DNA of 64,000 nt from Phymorhynchus buccinoides (taxonomy: Eukaryota > Mollusca > Gastropoda > Neogastropoda > Raphitomidae): positions 1,965,451 to 2,029,450 of the forward strand of contig CM065701.1 of assembly GCA_017654935.2 (NCBI GenBank), read 5' to 3'. The position numbers and the translations under genes are program-made. Shown here one piece after another: positions 45,119 through 59,068 of the stretch. Within the stretch, counting starts at the first letter, position 1, and every line of letters begins with the position of its first letter. The notes beneath the pieces are model-generated. The model had not been told where the DNA came from and ran no database searches. It worked only from the letters and a program-made list of their open reading frames with translations.

Positions 45119-46157
45119 AGTGAGAGAGAGAAAGGAAAGGTGGTATATACCTAAATGATATATCATGCTGTCATTGTAAAAAACCACTGAGTTTTGTCAA
45201 ACCATTCTGTGATATCCACATGGCATTGACCATGATCAGCAGGCAGACCTGTATGTTAATGTGTCCCCTCCATGGTTCTGACATGAATGACCTGAGCATG
45301 CTGGTTTGAAAAATATCCAATGAAAATCTGGTATACTGTTAAAACTATAAAGACTGAAATTTGAAGTAGACATTTTGAGATTAAAATAAAGTTTTGGGCT
45401 GTACAGTGGCGTTGCTCCCAATGCCGCTCATTCCAAGGTATTGCAGTAGACTAAATAGTATGACTTCGCCAGGATCTCAACCTTCACTCTCTCGCTTTCA
45501 CTTGCCTCCCCCTTCTCTTCGGCAATCACCCAGTCCTCCCACACTTCCCTTCACAATGGATGCCCCAGCCCCAAGACATCCATCCATGGGTACATCACAG
45601 CATGTATGACGATGCAAATCTCTGCTTGAACTTGTCTTCAGCTATAAACCCAGTCCTCACTTCAAGAGTTGTGGAAATTAGGTTCTCTTCGGGCAGAACA
45701 CTGCCTGAACCTGCGCATCCAATTGCCTCAATTGAGGCATGCCCACATACACCTCTACCCACTTCAGGCATGGGATTAAGAAATTATGATTTGGACTGAA
45801 AAGAGGCAGGCAGAATAAGGCTGAAGAAAGCCTAAAGCCACTAGAAACTGAAGCCCCCCCCCCGTAATTTGAGCTTTAAAACCAGCATTAGATGTAGAAT
45901 TGATATTAACCATTTCGCCACCGATGTCACATTTCTGCACCACAAGGATTTAACACCTTTGTCAGTAAAAGTCATGAAATTTGGATCTGGTATCCAATGA
46001 CCGTATGTTGTTTATTTTGTGAGATTGTGAAAGATGTTATCTGATACACGTCACAGTGGGATTCATAGTATAGCAGACAAACTTTTCTTTACAAACTTTT
46101 CAGATAAGTTTGACAGAACATTTTGACTGAAAAAAGGCTGGTGGCAAAAGGGTTAAG

Positions 46158-46925
46158 TTTATCAGGAGCGAAGCGACTTGGTATCCCACAGCACAGTGAG
46201 CCAAAGAAGGACCGTGTCTGTCTGTGTGTCTGTCAGTCTGTCCATCCCACGTTAAAGTCAAGAAAGCCTTAACCGATTTTAATGATATTTGGATGTTAGG
46301 TCCGTTGCGTCACCGTGATGGTTTTAGAAGCTATCTTGCAACTATTTTGCAGAAATAAAACTTAACAAAATAACCGTTAAATGGCAGTTATTTTCTGTTT
46401 TTAACACCTTTCCGCCAATTTCATCCAAACTATTTCACAGAATGTCGTAGAATTTTGAAGTAGATACTTTTTTTTTCTTAACAAACATAACCCCCAAGTT
46501 TGGAAAGCATGACTTAACATTTTGTCGGTTAAAAACGGTTATTTTTTAGTTTTGCAGTGATCGTAATGAAAATTGGTGGGTAGGTTCATGTTTTAATTCT
46601 GGAAATTATAGTACCCTCTTCATAAACGACACTTAACTTTTGACAGTTGAAAACCGTTATTTTTTAGTTTTGCAGTGATCGTAATGAAAATTGGTGGGTA
46701 GGTTCAGCTTTTCATTCTGGAAATTATAGTGACCTTTTCATAAACGACATTTAACTTTTGACAGTTGAAAACCGTTATTTTCTATTTTTGCAGTGATCTT
46801 GATGAAAATTGGTGGGTAGGTTCAGTTTTACTTTCTAAACATGATAATGAACTTTTTGAATAACGACATTTTAGTTTTGACAGTTAAAACCCGGTTTTTT
46901 AAACTTTCACGGTTCTGTCTATCAG

Positions 46926-46956
<31 letters not shown>

Positions 46957-48300
46957 TTCTGTGGTGGTGACCAGCTTCTTTTATAGAAGTAAATGCACAC
47001 ACTTTTGGGGTGACCATAGAAAAAGAAGCAGAAGAGAACAAAAGGAAAGAAAAGAGAATAAGGAAAAGAAAAGAGAACGATTAAACAGAAAAGTCTCTCT
47101 CTCTCTCTCTCTAGAAGCTCTCTCTCTCTCTCATCCACATAAACAAATGACGTATAATTATGACGCTGCAAGGCAACAATACTGACGTAAAGTGCCATAT
47201 TAGTTCATTACGTCATGACGTCATTTTGTTTCGTCAAGGTCAAAAACTGTAGGCTTTAAATTCTAGATTTACAGAACAAAGAAAAAACAAATTTTTATCA
47301 TGGCTCGACGCAAAAAAAATCATCTTTAGGAAGAAAATCAAAAACAACGTTGAGAAAGGAAGCGTACAGACAGGGAATTGGGGAATGGCAACGAATGAAG
47401 GCACAGGAAAGGAATACGAGAAGCAAGGAAGGACCATGAAAAGAGAGAGAAAGAGAGGGGAAAAAATGTGGAAGAAAAGAAACGTGCTAGAGAAGACAAC
47501 GAAAAGAGAGAGAAAGAGAGGAAAAGGAATGTGGAACGAAAGAAACGTGAAAGAAAAGACGACGAAAAGAGAGAGAAAGAGAGGAAAAGAAATGTGGAAA
47601 GAATGAAACGTGCTAGAGAAAACAACGAAAAGAGACAGAAAGAGAGGAAAAGAAATGTGGAACGAAAGAAACGTGAAAGAAAAGATGAGGAAAAGAGAGA
47701 AAAAGAGCGAAATATTTGTACAGCATGCAACGGAAAAGCCAGGCGAGAGATGTTTTCCCCCCTGAACAGCCTCACACCTAGCCCTGCGCCACACTGCCTT
47801 TCTGATCTCTCAAGTCGAGAAATCAGCCATATCAATCATTTGCCCATCAATAGCCATTTAGAAGAAAGGAGCCAGCACTGCATCCAAAGGCCACACCATT
47901 GCTTTCTTTCAGGATGTTGAACATTTTGCAAATTTTTTGCCTAGGGTTCCTTGTCGTTGAGTTGAGTCTCTCTCTCTCTCTCTTTCTCTCTCCCTCCATC
48001 CCTCTCTCTATGTTTTTCTCTATCACCCCCCCTATCTCTCTCTGTTTATCTTCCTCCCCCTCTCTCTCTCTTTCTCTCTTCTCTCTCTCTCACTCTCTAC
48101 AGCTTCACTCCTGGGTGTGCAGTGCCAAAACAGAATCTCAACATGTGCCAAAGGCACTGCACGAGGAGAAATAATGCTTTACGCCCTCTTTGGCCTTTCG
48201 GCCATGTGGGGCTAAGGCACTGCACGAGGAGAAATAATGCTTTACGCCCCTCTTTGGCCTTTCGGCCATGTGGGCCAAAGGCACTGCACCTCTACTTAAT
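46158..48300. repeat. Intron 2 repeats, right copy
   Basis: Equivalent of 8215-10318: 119-bp units, CT tracts, the 66-bp K/E-rich array (47400-47720) and the 64-bp duplication near the donor (48150-48290). Several indels not divisible by three distinguish the charged-repeat region from the left copy, arguing against coding. Confidence 0.75.
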
Positions 48301-48421
48301 TTTTATTTATTCATAGTCATGTATACAAAGTATTTCTATACTCAATCTCTTTTTGATATCAAACATGACCTTTGGGGCCATACAAAAAAAGCCTGAAAGT
48401 CTGAAAAATCTCATGCCAGAC

Positions 48422-48603
48422 CTTGATGCCGGCCTGCCGCATGGTGGCAATGGTGTCTCGGTATACGTAGTGGTGTGGCTCCAGTATCTCCACCTCGGTG
48501 CGCACACAGGCCTCGTTGTAGGGCCCCATCAGGCAGTACTGCTCCCCCCATTCCTCCACTGTCACCGGGGCCTTGGTCTTGATCACCGTGTAGATCCCGC
48601 CCA
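48422..48603 (-). CDS. GYS: Glycogen synthase exon 2, right-hand copy
   Basis: Identical in sequence to 10451-10632, with the same acceptor and donor. Together with exon 1 at 54964 and partial exon 3 at 44001 it reproduces the 5' half of the gene. Identity of coding exons, beside variable introns, fits two alleles. Confidence 0.94.
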
Positions 48604-50039
48604 CTGGAAGGGGGAAATGCATGAATGTATCATGTACACATGTGAGAGTGTATAATGTAAATCCCTCCCACTGGAAGGGGGAAATGCATGAATGTATGTA
48701 CACATGTGAGAGTGTATAATGTAGATCCCTCCCACTGGAAGGGGGAAATGCATGAATGTATGTACACATGTGAGAGTGTATAATGTAAATCCCTCCCACT
48801 GGAAGGGGGAAATGCATGAATGTATGTACACATGTGAGAGTGTATAATGTAGATCCCTCCCACTGGAAGGGGGAAATGCATGAATGTATGTACACATGTG
48901 AGAGTGTATAATGTAGATCCCGCCCACTGGAAGGGGGAAATGCATGAATGTATGTACACATGTGAGAGTGTATAATGTAAATCCCTCCCACTGGAAGGGG
49001 GAAATGCATGAATGTATGTACACATGTGAGAGTGTATAATGTAGATCCCTCCCACTGGAAGGGGGAAATGCATGAATGTATGTACACATGTGGGGGTGTA
49101 TAATGTAGATCCCTCCCACTGGAAGGGGGAAATGCATGAATGTATGTACACATGTGAGAGTGTATAATGTAGATCCCTCCCACTGGAAGGGGGAAATGCA
49201 TGAATGTATGTACACATGTGAGAGTGTATAATGTAGATCCCGCCCACTGGAAGGGGGAAATGCATGAATGTATGTACACATGTGAGAGTGTATAATGTAG
49301 ATCCCTCCCACTGGAAGGGGGAAATGCATGAATGTATGTACACATGTGAGAGTGTATAATGTAGATCCCTCCCACTGGAAGGGGGAAATGCATGAATGTA
49401 TGTACACATGTGAGAGTGTATAATGTAAATCCCTCCCACTGGAAGGGGGAAATGCATGAATGTATGTACACATGTGAGAGTGTATAATGTAAATCCCTCC
49501 CACTGGAAGGGGGAAATGCATTAATGTATGTACACATGTGGGGGTGTATAATGTAGATCCCTCCCACTGGAAGGGGGAAATGCATTAATGTATGTACACA
49601 TGTGAGAGTGTATAATGTAGATCCCGCCCACTGGAAGGGGGAAATGCATGAATGTATGTACACATGTGAGAGTGTATAATGTAAATCCCTCCCACTGGAA
49701 GGGGGAAATGCATGAATGTATGTACACATGTGAGAGTGTATAATGTAGATCCCTCCCACTGGAAGGGGGAAATGCATGAATGTATGTACACATGTGAGAG
49801 TGTATAATGTAGATCCCGCCCACTGGAAGGGGGAAATGCATGAATTTATGTACACATGTGGGGGTGTATAATGTAGATCCCTCCCACTGGAAGGGGGAAA
49901 TGCATGAATGTATGTACACATGTGGGGGTGTATAATGTAGATCCCGCCCACTGGAAGGGGGAAATGCATGAATGTATGTACACATGTGGGGGTGTATAAT
50001 GTAGATCCCGCCCACTGGAAGGGGGAAATGCATGAATGT
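48604..50039 (-). repeat. 64-bp acceptor minisatellite, right copy, proximal block
   Basis: About 22 units, against about 14 before the interruption in the left copy. The minus strand stays open for 565 codons and runs in frame into exon 2. Confidence 0.96.
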
Positions 50040-50043
50040 ATGT

Positions 50044-51748
50044 GAGGCAATGTCAAAAGGTGCCATGCCCCACCCCTACCTCACAAAATTGTCCATAACT
50101 TAATTTCATGATGCTTATGATCTCAGTGATTAGTCTGTCTGTGTTGTAGAAACATTAAAAATGTTTATTAAACAGTAAAAGCTATTGAAGACATCAAATT
50201 AAAAAAACTATTAGCGAAAATACCGGCTCTAGATGGCCGAAATCGGCGTGCATTTTGACTGTGGTGAACAGTGCACCACTTTGGAGGGCTTGTGGTTCCA
50301 AATAGATGCAAATAGCAAACCCATTTTCAGTTGTATTATGTTCTTCTGTAATCTTCGCAACTATAATAATGTTCAAAATAAAATGTTCATGTGTATCTTT
50401 ACGGTAATATGACCTCAAAGTCGGTATGTTACTTGCTACAATTGTCGTCACATTGAGAGCTAGCAGATAACTGTTTACCGTGACTAACAAAAATATGGAA
50501 CAAGTCTAAAACAAAGGTTATAGATCCATTGGAAGTTGCTCTTTTTAACACCTATTAGTACAATAGTTTTTTTGTGGTAATAGTTAGCAAAATTACATCA
50601 TGTACGGATTGTCGTCACGATGTCACAAGTAACACTTATGAGCTTTCAATGCTTATTACAATTAAAAAATTCAGTCAACAAGAACGGAACCCCCAGTTTC
50701 TGTAAACCTTCGACTCAGTGTGCAATGCTCAATAGCTTTTCCACTCTTTTCAACATCGAAAGAGCGAAGAGAAGGCTCATAAAGTTTTGTTGTCACAGAG
50801 GAATTTATGTCACAAGTAACATAATCTTGTAGCAAGTGACACACAAACCATAGTTCATTTTTATATCAATTCGATTGAAGCAATAATTTGGATGGAAATA
50901 TTGACAGCTTGGCACAAAACTTCTTTATTTTGATCTACTCTTCTGCTAGTGGGTGCCAAAATTATGTTGTAGGGTAAGAGACCCCCTGTGACGGGAGATC
51001 TTGTGGTGTCACATGTCACAAGTAACTCATGAGTTACAATTTTAAGTTGAAATTAGGCACATTACAAGTTTACTTCACAACACTTTGGCTGTTTCAGTAA
51101 TACTGAAGCAATATTTCTTGAAAAAGTACTTTCTTTTCTGTTGGTTTATGAGACTTAATGACTTCAATCACATGTTACTTGCTACCTGTGACAACACTTC
51201 AATTTGTCGTCACATGGATTTGTGTAGCAAGTAACATAAATAAAGTTCTACTCTCTTATTCATTTGGCTTGAATTTTTTTATCATTACTTTACAATATAC
51301 ACATGGAATGTTTCTTTGAAGAAATAAACATTTGTTTGCTGTTTCTGAGATTTTCTTTTATGGTAGGCAATTGTGTACGAGTGAGGCAACAACGTATGTG
51401 TAGGTGATGATACAAAATTAAGCATAACTCATGTGTTATTACTAAAGTGTCAAAAACAATTATACCAGATTATTCTAGCAATGTGACTTTATTTATTTCT
51501 GCTTTATGAAGATGATCTTTGCTTTACTCTTCACACAGCATAGTACTTTATGTTGTCACGTGTCACAAGTAACATGCCTCCTGAAGCCAATTTAAAATTG
51601 TGATAAATCATAATCTAAGCTAATTTATCCATAAATTCACACAAAGTCATTTTATTGGAGTTGAAAAGAAACAGAAAAGATCAAAAGAATGGCTGACAAT
51701 GACATTTTATTTTTCACTTGCTTGAAAAGCACCTTTTGACATTGCCTC
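50044..51748. mobile_element. 1.7-kb TIR element with 4-bp TSD
   Basis: Ends GAGGCAATGTCAAAAGGTGC (50044-50063) and its exact inverse (51729-51748), flanked by ATGT at 50040-50043 and 51749-51752, inside a 64-bp minisatellite unit. The interior is AT-rich, with no transposase frame, and carries at least four GTCACAAGTAAC and several TTACTTGCTAC motifs on both strands. Class II non-autonomous element; superfamily not recognised. A 2-bp or TA target reading is also possible. Confidence 0.85.
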
Positions 51749-51752
51749 ATGT

Positions 51753-53083
51753 ACACATGTGAGAGTGTATAATGTAGATCCCTCCCACTGGAAGGGGGAA
51801 ATGCATGAATGTATGTACACATGTGAGAGTGTATAATGTAAATCCCTCCCACTGGAAGGGGGAAATGCATGAATGCATCATGTACACATGTGAGAGTGTA
51901 TAATGTAAATCCCTCCCACTGGAAGGGGGAAATGCATGAATGTATGTACACATGTGAGAGTGTATAATGTAGATCCCTCCCACTGGAAGGGGGAAATGCA
52001 TGAATGTATGTACACATGTGAGAGTGTATAATGTAAATCCCTCCCACTGGAAGGGGGAAATGCATGAATGTATGTACACATGTGAGAGTGTATAATGTAG
52101 ATCCCGCCCACTGGAAGGGGGAAATGCATGAATGTATGTACACATCACATGTGAGAGTGTATAATGTAGATCCCGCCCACTGGAAGGGGGAAATGCATGA
52201 ATGTATGTACACATGTGAGAGTGTAGAATGTAAATCCCTCCCACTGGAAGGGGGAAATGCATGAATGTATGTACACATGTGGGGGTGTATAATGTAGATC
52301 CCTCCCACTGGAAGGGGGAAATGCATGAATGCATCATGTACACATGTGAGAGTGTAGAATGTAAATCCCTCCCACTGGAAGGGGGAAATGCATGAATGTA
52401 TGTACACATGTGGGGGTGTATAATGTAGATCCCTCCCACTGGAAGGGGGAAATGCATGAATGCATCATGTACACATGTGAGAGTGTAGAATGTAAATCCC
52501 TCCCACTGGAAGGGGGAAATGCATGAATGTATGTACACATGTGAGAGTGTATAATGTAAATCCCTCCCACTGGAAGGGGGAAATGCATGAATGTATATGT
52601 ACACATGTGAGAGTGTATAATGTAAATCCCTCCCACTGGAAGGGGGAAATGCATGAATGTAGGTACACATGTGAGAGTGTAGAATGTAGATCCCTCCCAC
52701 TGGAAGGGGGAAATACATGTGAGAGTGTAGAATGTAAATCCCTCCCACTGGAAGGGGGAAATGCATGAATGTATGTACACATGTGAGAGTGTATAATGTA
52801 GATCCCTCCCACTGGAAGGGGGAAATACATGTGAGAGTGTAGAATGTAAATCCCTCCCACTGGAAGGGGGAAATGCATGAATGTATGTACACATGTGAGA
52901 GTGTAGAATGTAGATCCCTCCCACTGGAAGGGGGAAATGCATGAATTTATGTACACATGTGGGGGTGTATAATGTAGATCCCTCCCACTGGAAGGGGGAA
53001 ATGCATGAATGTATGTACACATGTGGGGGTGTATAATGTAGATCCCTCCCACTGGAAGGGGGAAATGCATGAAGTGAATATAT
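51753..53083 (-). repeat. 64-bp acceptor minisatellite, right copy, distal block
   Basis: About 20 units with the same variant types as the left copy (short ATACATGTGAG units, ATGCATCATGTAC junctions, one ACATCACATGTG duplication). Confidence 0.95.
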
Positions 53084-53397
53084 GTACACATGTGATAGTG
53101 TATAATGTAGATCCCTCCCACTGGAAGGGGGCAGACACACTGCATACAGTATGATCTAACAGTACACATGTGATAGTGCATAATGTAGATCCCTCCCACT
53201 GGAAGGGGGCAGACACACTGCATACAGTATGATCCAACAGTACACATGTGATAGTGCATAATGTAGATCCCTCCCATTGGAAGGAGGCAGACACACTGCA
53301 TACAGTATGATCTAACAGTACACATGTGATAGTGCATAATGTAGATCCCTCCCATTGGAAGGGGGCAGACACACTGCATACAGTATGATCCAACAGT
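53084..53397 (-). repeat. 78-bp variant units, right copy
   Basis: Four units as at 12877-13190, same order of small variants (TGATCTAACA / TGATCCAACA). Confidence 0.93.
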
Positions 53398-53852
53398 AAC
53401 ATTTGTGAAATTGTGAAATGAGGTCTACATTATATAAGTGAACGAAAACAGTATAATTATTTTAAGACAGAAGTATATTTTACATTAACCCTTTCGCCGC
53501 CAGCCAATATTTCAGCCAACAAATTTTCCATGAATCTTACCTGGGTAGAGAAAAATATCATCTGCAATAGTGGGGATTCCTCTATGACATGTATTTAAAG
53601 TAAGGCCTATCCTTACCTCCCAAAATTAAGAAAATAGGGTCTTTGGATAACAGGCCCTGGTTTGATGCCTTTTAGTGACATGGGTGTTAAACCATTGTGG
53701 TGCATAAATGCGACATTGGCGGTGAAAGGGTTAATCATGTACATGTGTGTACATCCATGTGCAAGTGTGTGCATGTTTGCACACACATGTGCAATATTTG
53801 AAATTTTGGGTCAAATATGGTCCATGAATTTTTAAAACAAAGCTCTGTTGGT

Positions 53853-54297
53853 TAGAGGTGGGGGGAAAAACCGGTTTGAACCGAAAAACCGGTGCAAAAC
53901 TTTTGCGGTTCGAAAAACCGTTTCAAGTTGCTGTAAACCGGTTTTTTTAACTGCAAACTGAAAGTAAATTTGTATTAGAATGACGCATTCTTTTCGAAAA
54001 ACAACACTAATTCTCAGCACAGAGTGGGTGTTTCGAAACCAAGAGTAGCTGTTTCTAGTTTGTGGTGGTCTCTCTCTTGCCTTTAGGTTTGTTTCTGGTT
54101 TATACAATTTATGTCAAACGTGTGTGTTCGCTTTGCATTGCATTTTTGTTTGAATGTGTTACTGTTATGAATGCTAACGTGTGTGTGTGCGCTTTGATTT
54201 GATTTCTATCAAGATTCAGAGCGGTATAAATACTGTATGTTGTTGTTGTTGATTGAGTTCAGTGTGTGTGTCATACTCATAAGTCATAAGTTTCTTT

Positions 54298-54342
<45 letters not shown>

Positions 54343-54502
54343 GCGTGTGCGTGCGTGCGTGTGCGTGAATATTCTGACAAATGAATATGTGATTGCATAG
54401 GTGAAACTAGTGATGCAAGTACTGGTTAAAAAAAAACGGTTTGGTAAAACCGATTCGAAGAGGGAAAACCGGTTCAGATTTTTTAACCGGTTCTCAACTC
54501 TA
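53853..54502. mobile_element. hAT-type MITE, right copy
   Basis: Same 8-bp target duplication CTGTTGGT (53845-53852, 54503-54510); differs in GT repeat length and small indels. Confidence 0.87.
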
Positions 54503-54963
54503 CTGTTGGTGGGGGTAACTGAACAACATCTTTGCCAATTCTTTTGACATACCCTCCCTTTACTCCCCCATCCTCTCGTCTTTCAACTGATTACACACAT
54601 GTGCAGTAGACCGTTGCTTCGATTTCATCGTGGGAAATAGAATGCCAAGTGGCGAGTGCTACAACAATCAAGAATGAGAATGCCCAGGCCCTGTCCCCCA
54701 TCATATCCGGCCCATGCAAACTGGCAACTACCAAGCAAAGTAATTACTTTGCACGAAGAAACCAAAATGAATGGTTTGCAGTAATCTCTCAAAACACTGA
54801 AATACACCCATGGACAAAAAGAGACCAAAAGCATACGTGCGGAAAGCCTAAGGAGTGATGACTGAGCTGATTTAGTCTACTATTAGCCCTACATTTTGGT
54901 TGCACGAACAAATCAGTTCGTGAAGGTTAAACTGTTGGCATGACATTTAACAGCAATGCTCAC

Positions 54964-55108
54964 CTTTATTTGCAACTTCCCATGCAATTTCGAAAAGCCA
55001 TCTATTTCCTGCAGCGGCTGAGGCTCCTCTGTCAAGATAATAGTCGTCCACATCGGGCTCAACATTTTTCAACGTTCGGAAAAAGCTTCCTCTCCTCCGC
55101 AACGCCAT
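54964..55108 (-). CDS. GYS: Glycogen synthase exon 1, right-hand copy
   Basis: Same 48 codons plus one base as 14775-14919. The only difference is codon 3, TTG instead of CTG, which is silent. Donor AAAG|GTGAGC kept. The CRE, CCAAT and E-box upstream (55109-55280) are also present. Confidence 0.92.
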
Positions 55109-55280
55109 GTCTGCTTTCTGCCCGATGTCAACTTAAGGTGAAGGTTGTTGTCGGGCTTAGAGGGATTCTCTTACTTTTCCTATGACGTCAGGTGTGTCTT
55201 GATTGGCTACTTTCGAGGGGGGGGGAAGCGATGAGGTCAGGTCAGTCAGGGGGAGTGAATGAGGGGCACGTGATGGGATG
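55109..55280 (-). promoter_or_regulatory. Putative GYS promoter, right copy
   Basis: TGACGTCA, CCAAT (gene strand) and CACGTG occur at the same spacing as in 14920-15090. Confidence 0.5.
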
Positions 55281-55430
55281 AGGGGATGGGCATTTCTTTC
55301 ATCAAGTTTTCACAGCATTTTGCTCTTATCATGGACAGACCGTCTGCAAACAGCGTGACAACGTTTCGGTTTGATGTTTAATCTAGGACGTTGGCCTAAA
55401 TATTCTAAGCACTTTTCTGTTGCCAGGTTA

Positions 55431-55469
<39 letters not shown>

Positions 55470-55474
55470 TAGTC

Positions 55475-56935
55475 TGTTATAGTCCCGTCGACAGCTATGG
55501 TTATCTCAGGACTGTCACCACATAACATTCGACCACGTATAACAAAACACACATCAATGATTCTTAACAACGTCCCCAAACCTGAAAACAACACAAACAC
55601 AAACCAGTACAATTCACCACATGGCATCTTCATCATTGTACCCTATTATAGGCCTAGCTCATAATTTCACACATAACAGTGCACACACACACACTGGAAA
55701 CGTTGAGCCACTCTACTTTTCTTATATCGGATCCGATTTTTTTAAAGTAAAAAGGAATAACAAACACACCCTAGTTTTAAACAAATATATAGGAAAGGCC
55801 ATAAAGGAAAAAATGCGCTGCAGAATGGGCAAAAAATGTATATAAAAGGCCATAAACACTGGCGTAGGAACGGGGGGGGGGCAGGGGGGCAGCTGCCCCC
55901 CCCCCCCCCCTGACTTCGAGGAGGGGGGGCCACGTATCGCTCTGCCCCCCCCCCCCCCCCAATCAGTATAACGGCAAAAAACACACACAAAAAAACAGAA
56001 AGGACACAAGGAAACGAAAGAGTTAATAGTCTCAGCCCATTCACTACACATTGCTGTCATGGACTTGGTACTGCATCAAAGATGGATTTGAGGGGGGTTA
56101 CAGGGGTTCCACCCCCTCAGACAAAAAATGGAAAGAAAAAGAGGAAGACAATTAAATTGTAGTTCCATGCTACAGTTATTCTCTCACGAGAAGCCTTGAT
56201 TGCATCTTTTACATTCAAATTATCATCAGCTTCTGGGAGGCAATCCCCCAGACCCATCACCCCACCCCAACTGACCACTTGGAGCTACCTCCTCCCCTCT
56301 TCCATGACTGGCTGATCCGCCCCAAACATGGTTGTATTGTTATGCTTTTTTGTTGTCTCCTTTCAATTCACATCATGTTTTATTTCATTCATAGATTTTT
56401 TTATATAATTGATTATGATTATGTTTAAAAATAACAATAATAAAGTATTTTTGTAGGATTTACAAAGTCATGTAATTTAACCTATCCATCCATTCGTCTT
56501 GTCCGTGCACTTGCAGCACCCCCCACCCCCCTCGGCCGCTGTCAAAAGAAAAAAGAAAAAAGAAGATGCTCTTGCAATAAGGTGATAATGTTTGATTGTC
56601 TTTTGTGTGTTATGACTGCAAGCTAAGTAAGGTGCAAAACTGATAAAACGCTCTTAAAGACCCAGTACGTCACGTGTCAAAATCACGGTTTCCACGTGTT
56701 TTCCCTCTTATAGCTAGTAAGGAATCTTAAGAAATATTCCTAGTATAAGAGGGAATGTGACACATGACGTGCGGGGTCTTTAAGAAGTTCTGTTCTGAGC
56801 TCACAGGAGATGCCACAAAACAGTTTTAAAATCAGTGTTGAAAACTCGTTTTCGGACTGGGGGCTTCGCCCCCCTGGACCCCCCACCAGGGCTATGCCCC
56901 TGGACCCCACCAGGGCCTAGGCCGGCGGCACCTCA
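55475..56935. repeat. Dispersed repeats upstream of GYS, right copy
   Basis: Equivalents of the 15305, 15690, 15890, 16497 (here 56653-56784) and 16690 repeats, in the same order. Confidence 0.85.
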
Positions 56936-57071
56936 CGCGTAAAAGCCAGTGAACAAATTTTTTTAAAAACTAGCATGTCATAAATTGTAAATGAGGATGG
57001 AGAGAATGAAAAATGGAGATGAGGGGCTACTCTTAGTTTAAAGCTGCCCCACCACGACAAGGTGGAAGTCC

Positions 57072-57073
<2 letters not shown>

Positions 57074-57161
<88 letters not shown>
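57074..57161. repeat. GA repeat joining the two sides of the 2.5-kb indel
   Basis: About 44 GA units. Left neighbour equals 16940-17000, right neighbour equals 19640 on. Confidence 0.93.
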
Positions 57162-57168
<7 letters not shown>

Positions 57169-58227
57169 TTATTGATGGTACAGAATAAGCAGCATGGTCT
57201 ACAGTGGCGGCATTGGTTGGTTGAGTGCGGGTTGTAGTACTATACAGCCTGTTTTTACACAACAGTCTCAAGGTCAAATGTCGAAGTCAAGGTCAAAAGG
57301 ATTCAAATGTTTCCCACTGCATTCCGTAGGTCCTGCTGATCAAGAATATATATGGTTATGTGGGTGTAAATCCAGCGGTGTCTGAACAATAGCAGCCACC
57401 GTTAAAAAATAGAGAAGTTCAGAAGTTCAAAAGTCAAGGTCAAGGTCATTATGATAATCAGTACTTTGCACCACACATGACCTTGAGGCAGTCAACATTG
57501 AAGCCTGTAACTAAAAAAAAATGTGGAAGCACTTAGTCATGAAGTGAAGACAGCAAACAAAGTTAACATGTTGTAAATTTTCTTCTTGTGAGCACAGTTC
57601 ACAATCAGTCCAAAGGTCAGTGGGAGAGAAACAGTGGGAGTTTTTACCATTTTGACACCTCCAAGGCCTATGTCCTTGACCTTCATTGGCATCCAATATT
57701 CAGAATAACCGTGAGCCAATACTTCCCCATACCAAGTTTGAACATTGTAAATCAAACGATGTGAAAGAAGAAATGTCATTTTCAAGGTCAAAGTTCAAGG
57801 TCAAGTCAGCATGTTATGTGTGTTTTTCTACGGGACCATCCCTACACCCTGATATACCATCCCACTAAACTGATTTCAAGCCATTCTGTCCATTGGTTCA
57901 TGAGGTACAGCTTGGACATGAAATATATAGCAGAAAGGAACATTCGGTTTTATGAGTCTCCCTTGGCGGATATTTGTACTGAAAGTTCAAAATTCTGGAT
58001 CTGAATAGGTTGCGTGATGTTGATCAAGAATATATATGGTTATAGGGGTCTACAGCCAGCGGTTTGGGCACAATCGCCTGGACAGACAGACAGACACCGA
58101 CACACACACACACACACACCGACACACACACACACACACACACACATATGACTGTCTGTCCCGCGTCCAAGGCCAAAAGCCGAAATATTGGGAATAGTCT
58201 ACATTCTTTCTTGTTAGTTTTCATTCT

Positions 58228-58384
58228 TTTTTTGTTCTGCTATATATATATATATACACACAAGACAAATATAGTGGTGAATGGATTTCTCTTATGAGAT
58301 AATAAAGTTTTGTTGAAGTTGATGATTAACCTGTCAATGACCATGGTATAGTATTACATCTCTCTCAGTCAGTGGCGTAGGCTG
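58228..58384. other. Right-copy-specific 157-bp filler
   Basis: TATATATATACACACA, then unique DNA and AGTGGCGTAGGCTGT. It replaces the left copy's 6-kb segment. No gene. Confidence 0.75.
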
Positions 58385-58460
58385 TCCCCCCTGGCTCAGA
58401 GGAGGGGAGGCAGACATGTCTTCCTGCCCCAACAAAATTCGAGCAAGCCAGCAAGCGAAA

Positions 58461-58496
<36 letters not shown>

Positions 58497-59027
58497 CAAT
58501 GACTCAAATGACTCAAATTCCCCCGAAGACAGAGTGTGGCTGCCTATGTGGTGCGCGGCGGGGTAATCAAAAACGGTCACACACGTAATGTTCTCATCCA
58601 TAGCTGATGCACTTGCACCATAGTGTTCAAATGTTTCAGCTGTAGGTATGATCCCTGCAGTCTTTTAGCCAGGGTACACCAAACAAAACAAACAAACAAA
58701 AATGACTCAAATGTTTAATGATGAAAGCCAAACAAGCTCATATCACCACAGTCACGAAAAACACAAATGCATGTACATAATAACACTGGCCTCCGGCCCA
58801 ATCTGAACAAATACAATAACATAAGGGGCAGATTAACACTGGGATAGAATTGTTTTGATAATAAGGGACATAAAGGGAAACCATACACAATAAACACAAA
58901 GCAAACCATATAAACCTGATAATAGATCTATGTTGCATATTCACAGTACTTTAGATATCAAGCATAGATACATAAGACTTCCAAAATTGCGCATGCGCGC
59001 AGGTACCTGCACCCCCACCCCAAAAAA

Positions 59028-59068
<41 letters not shown>

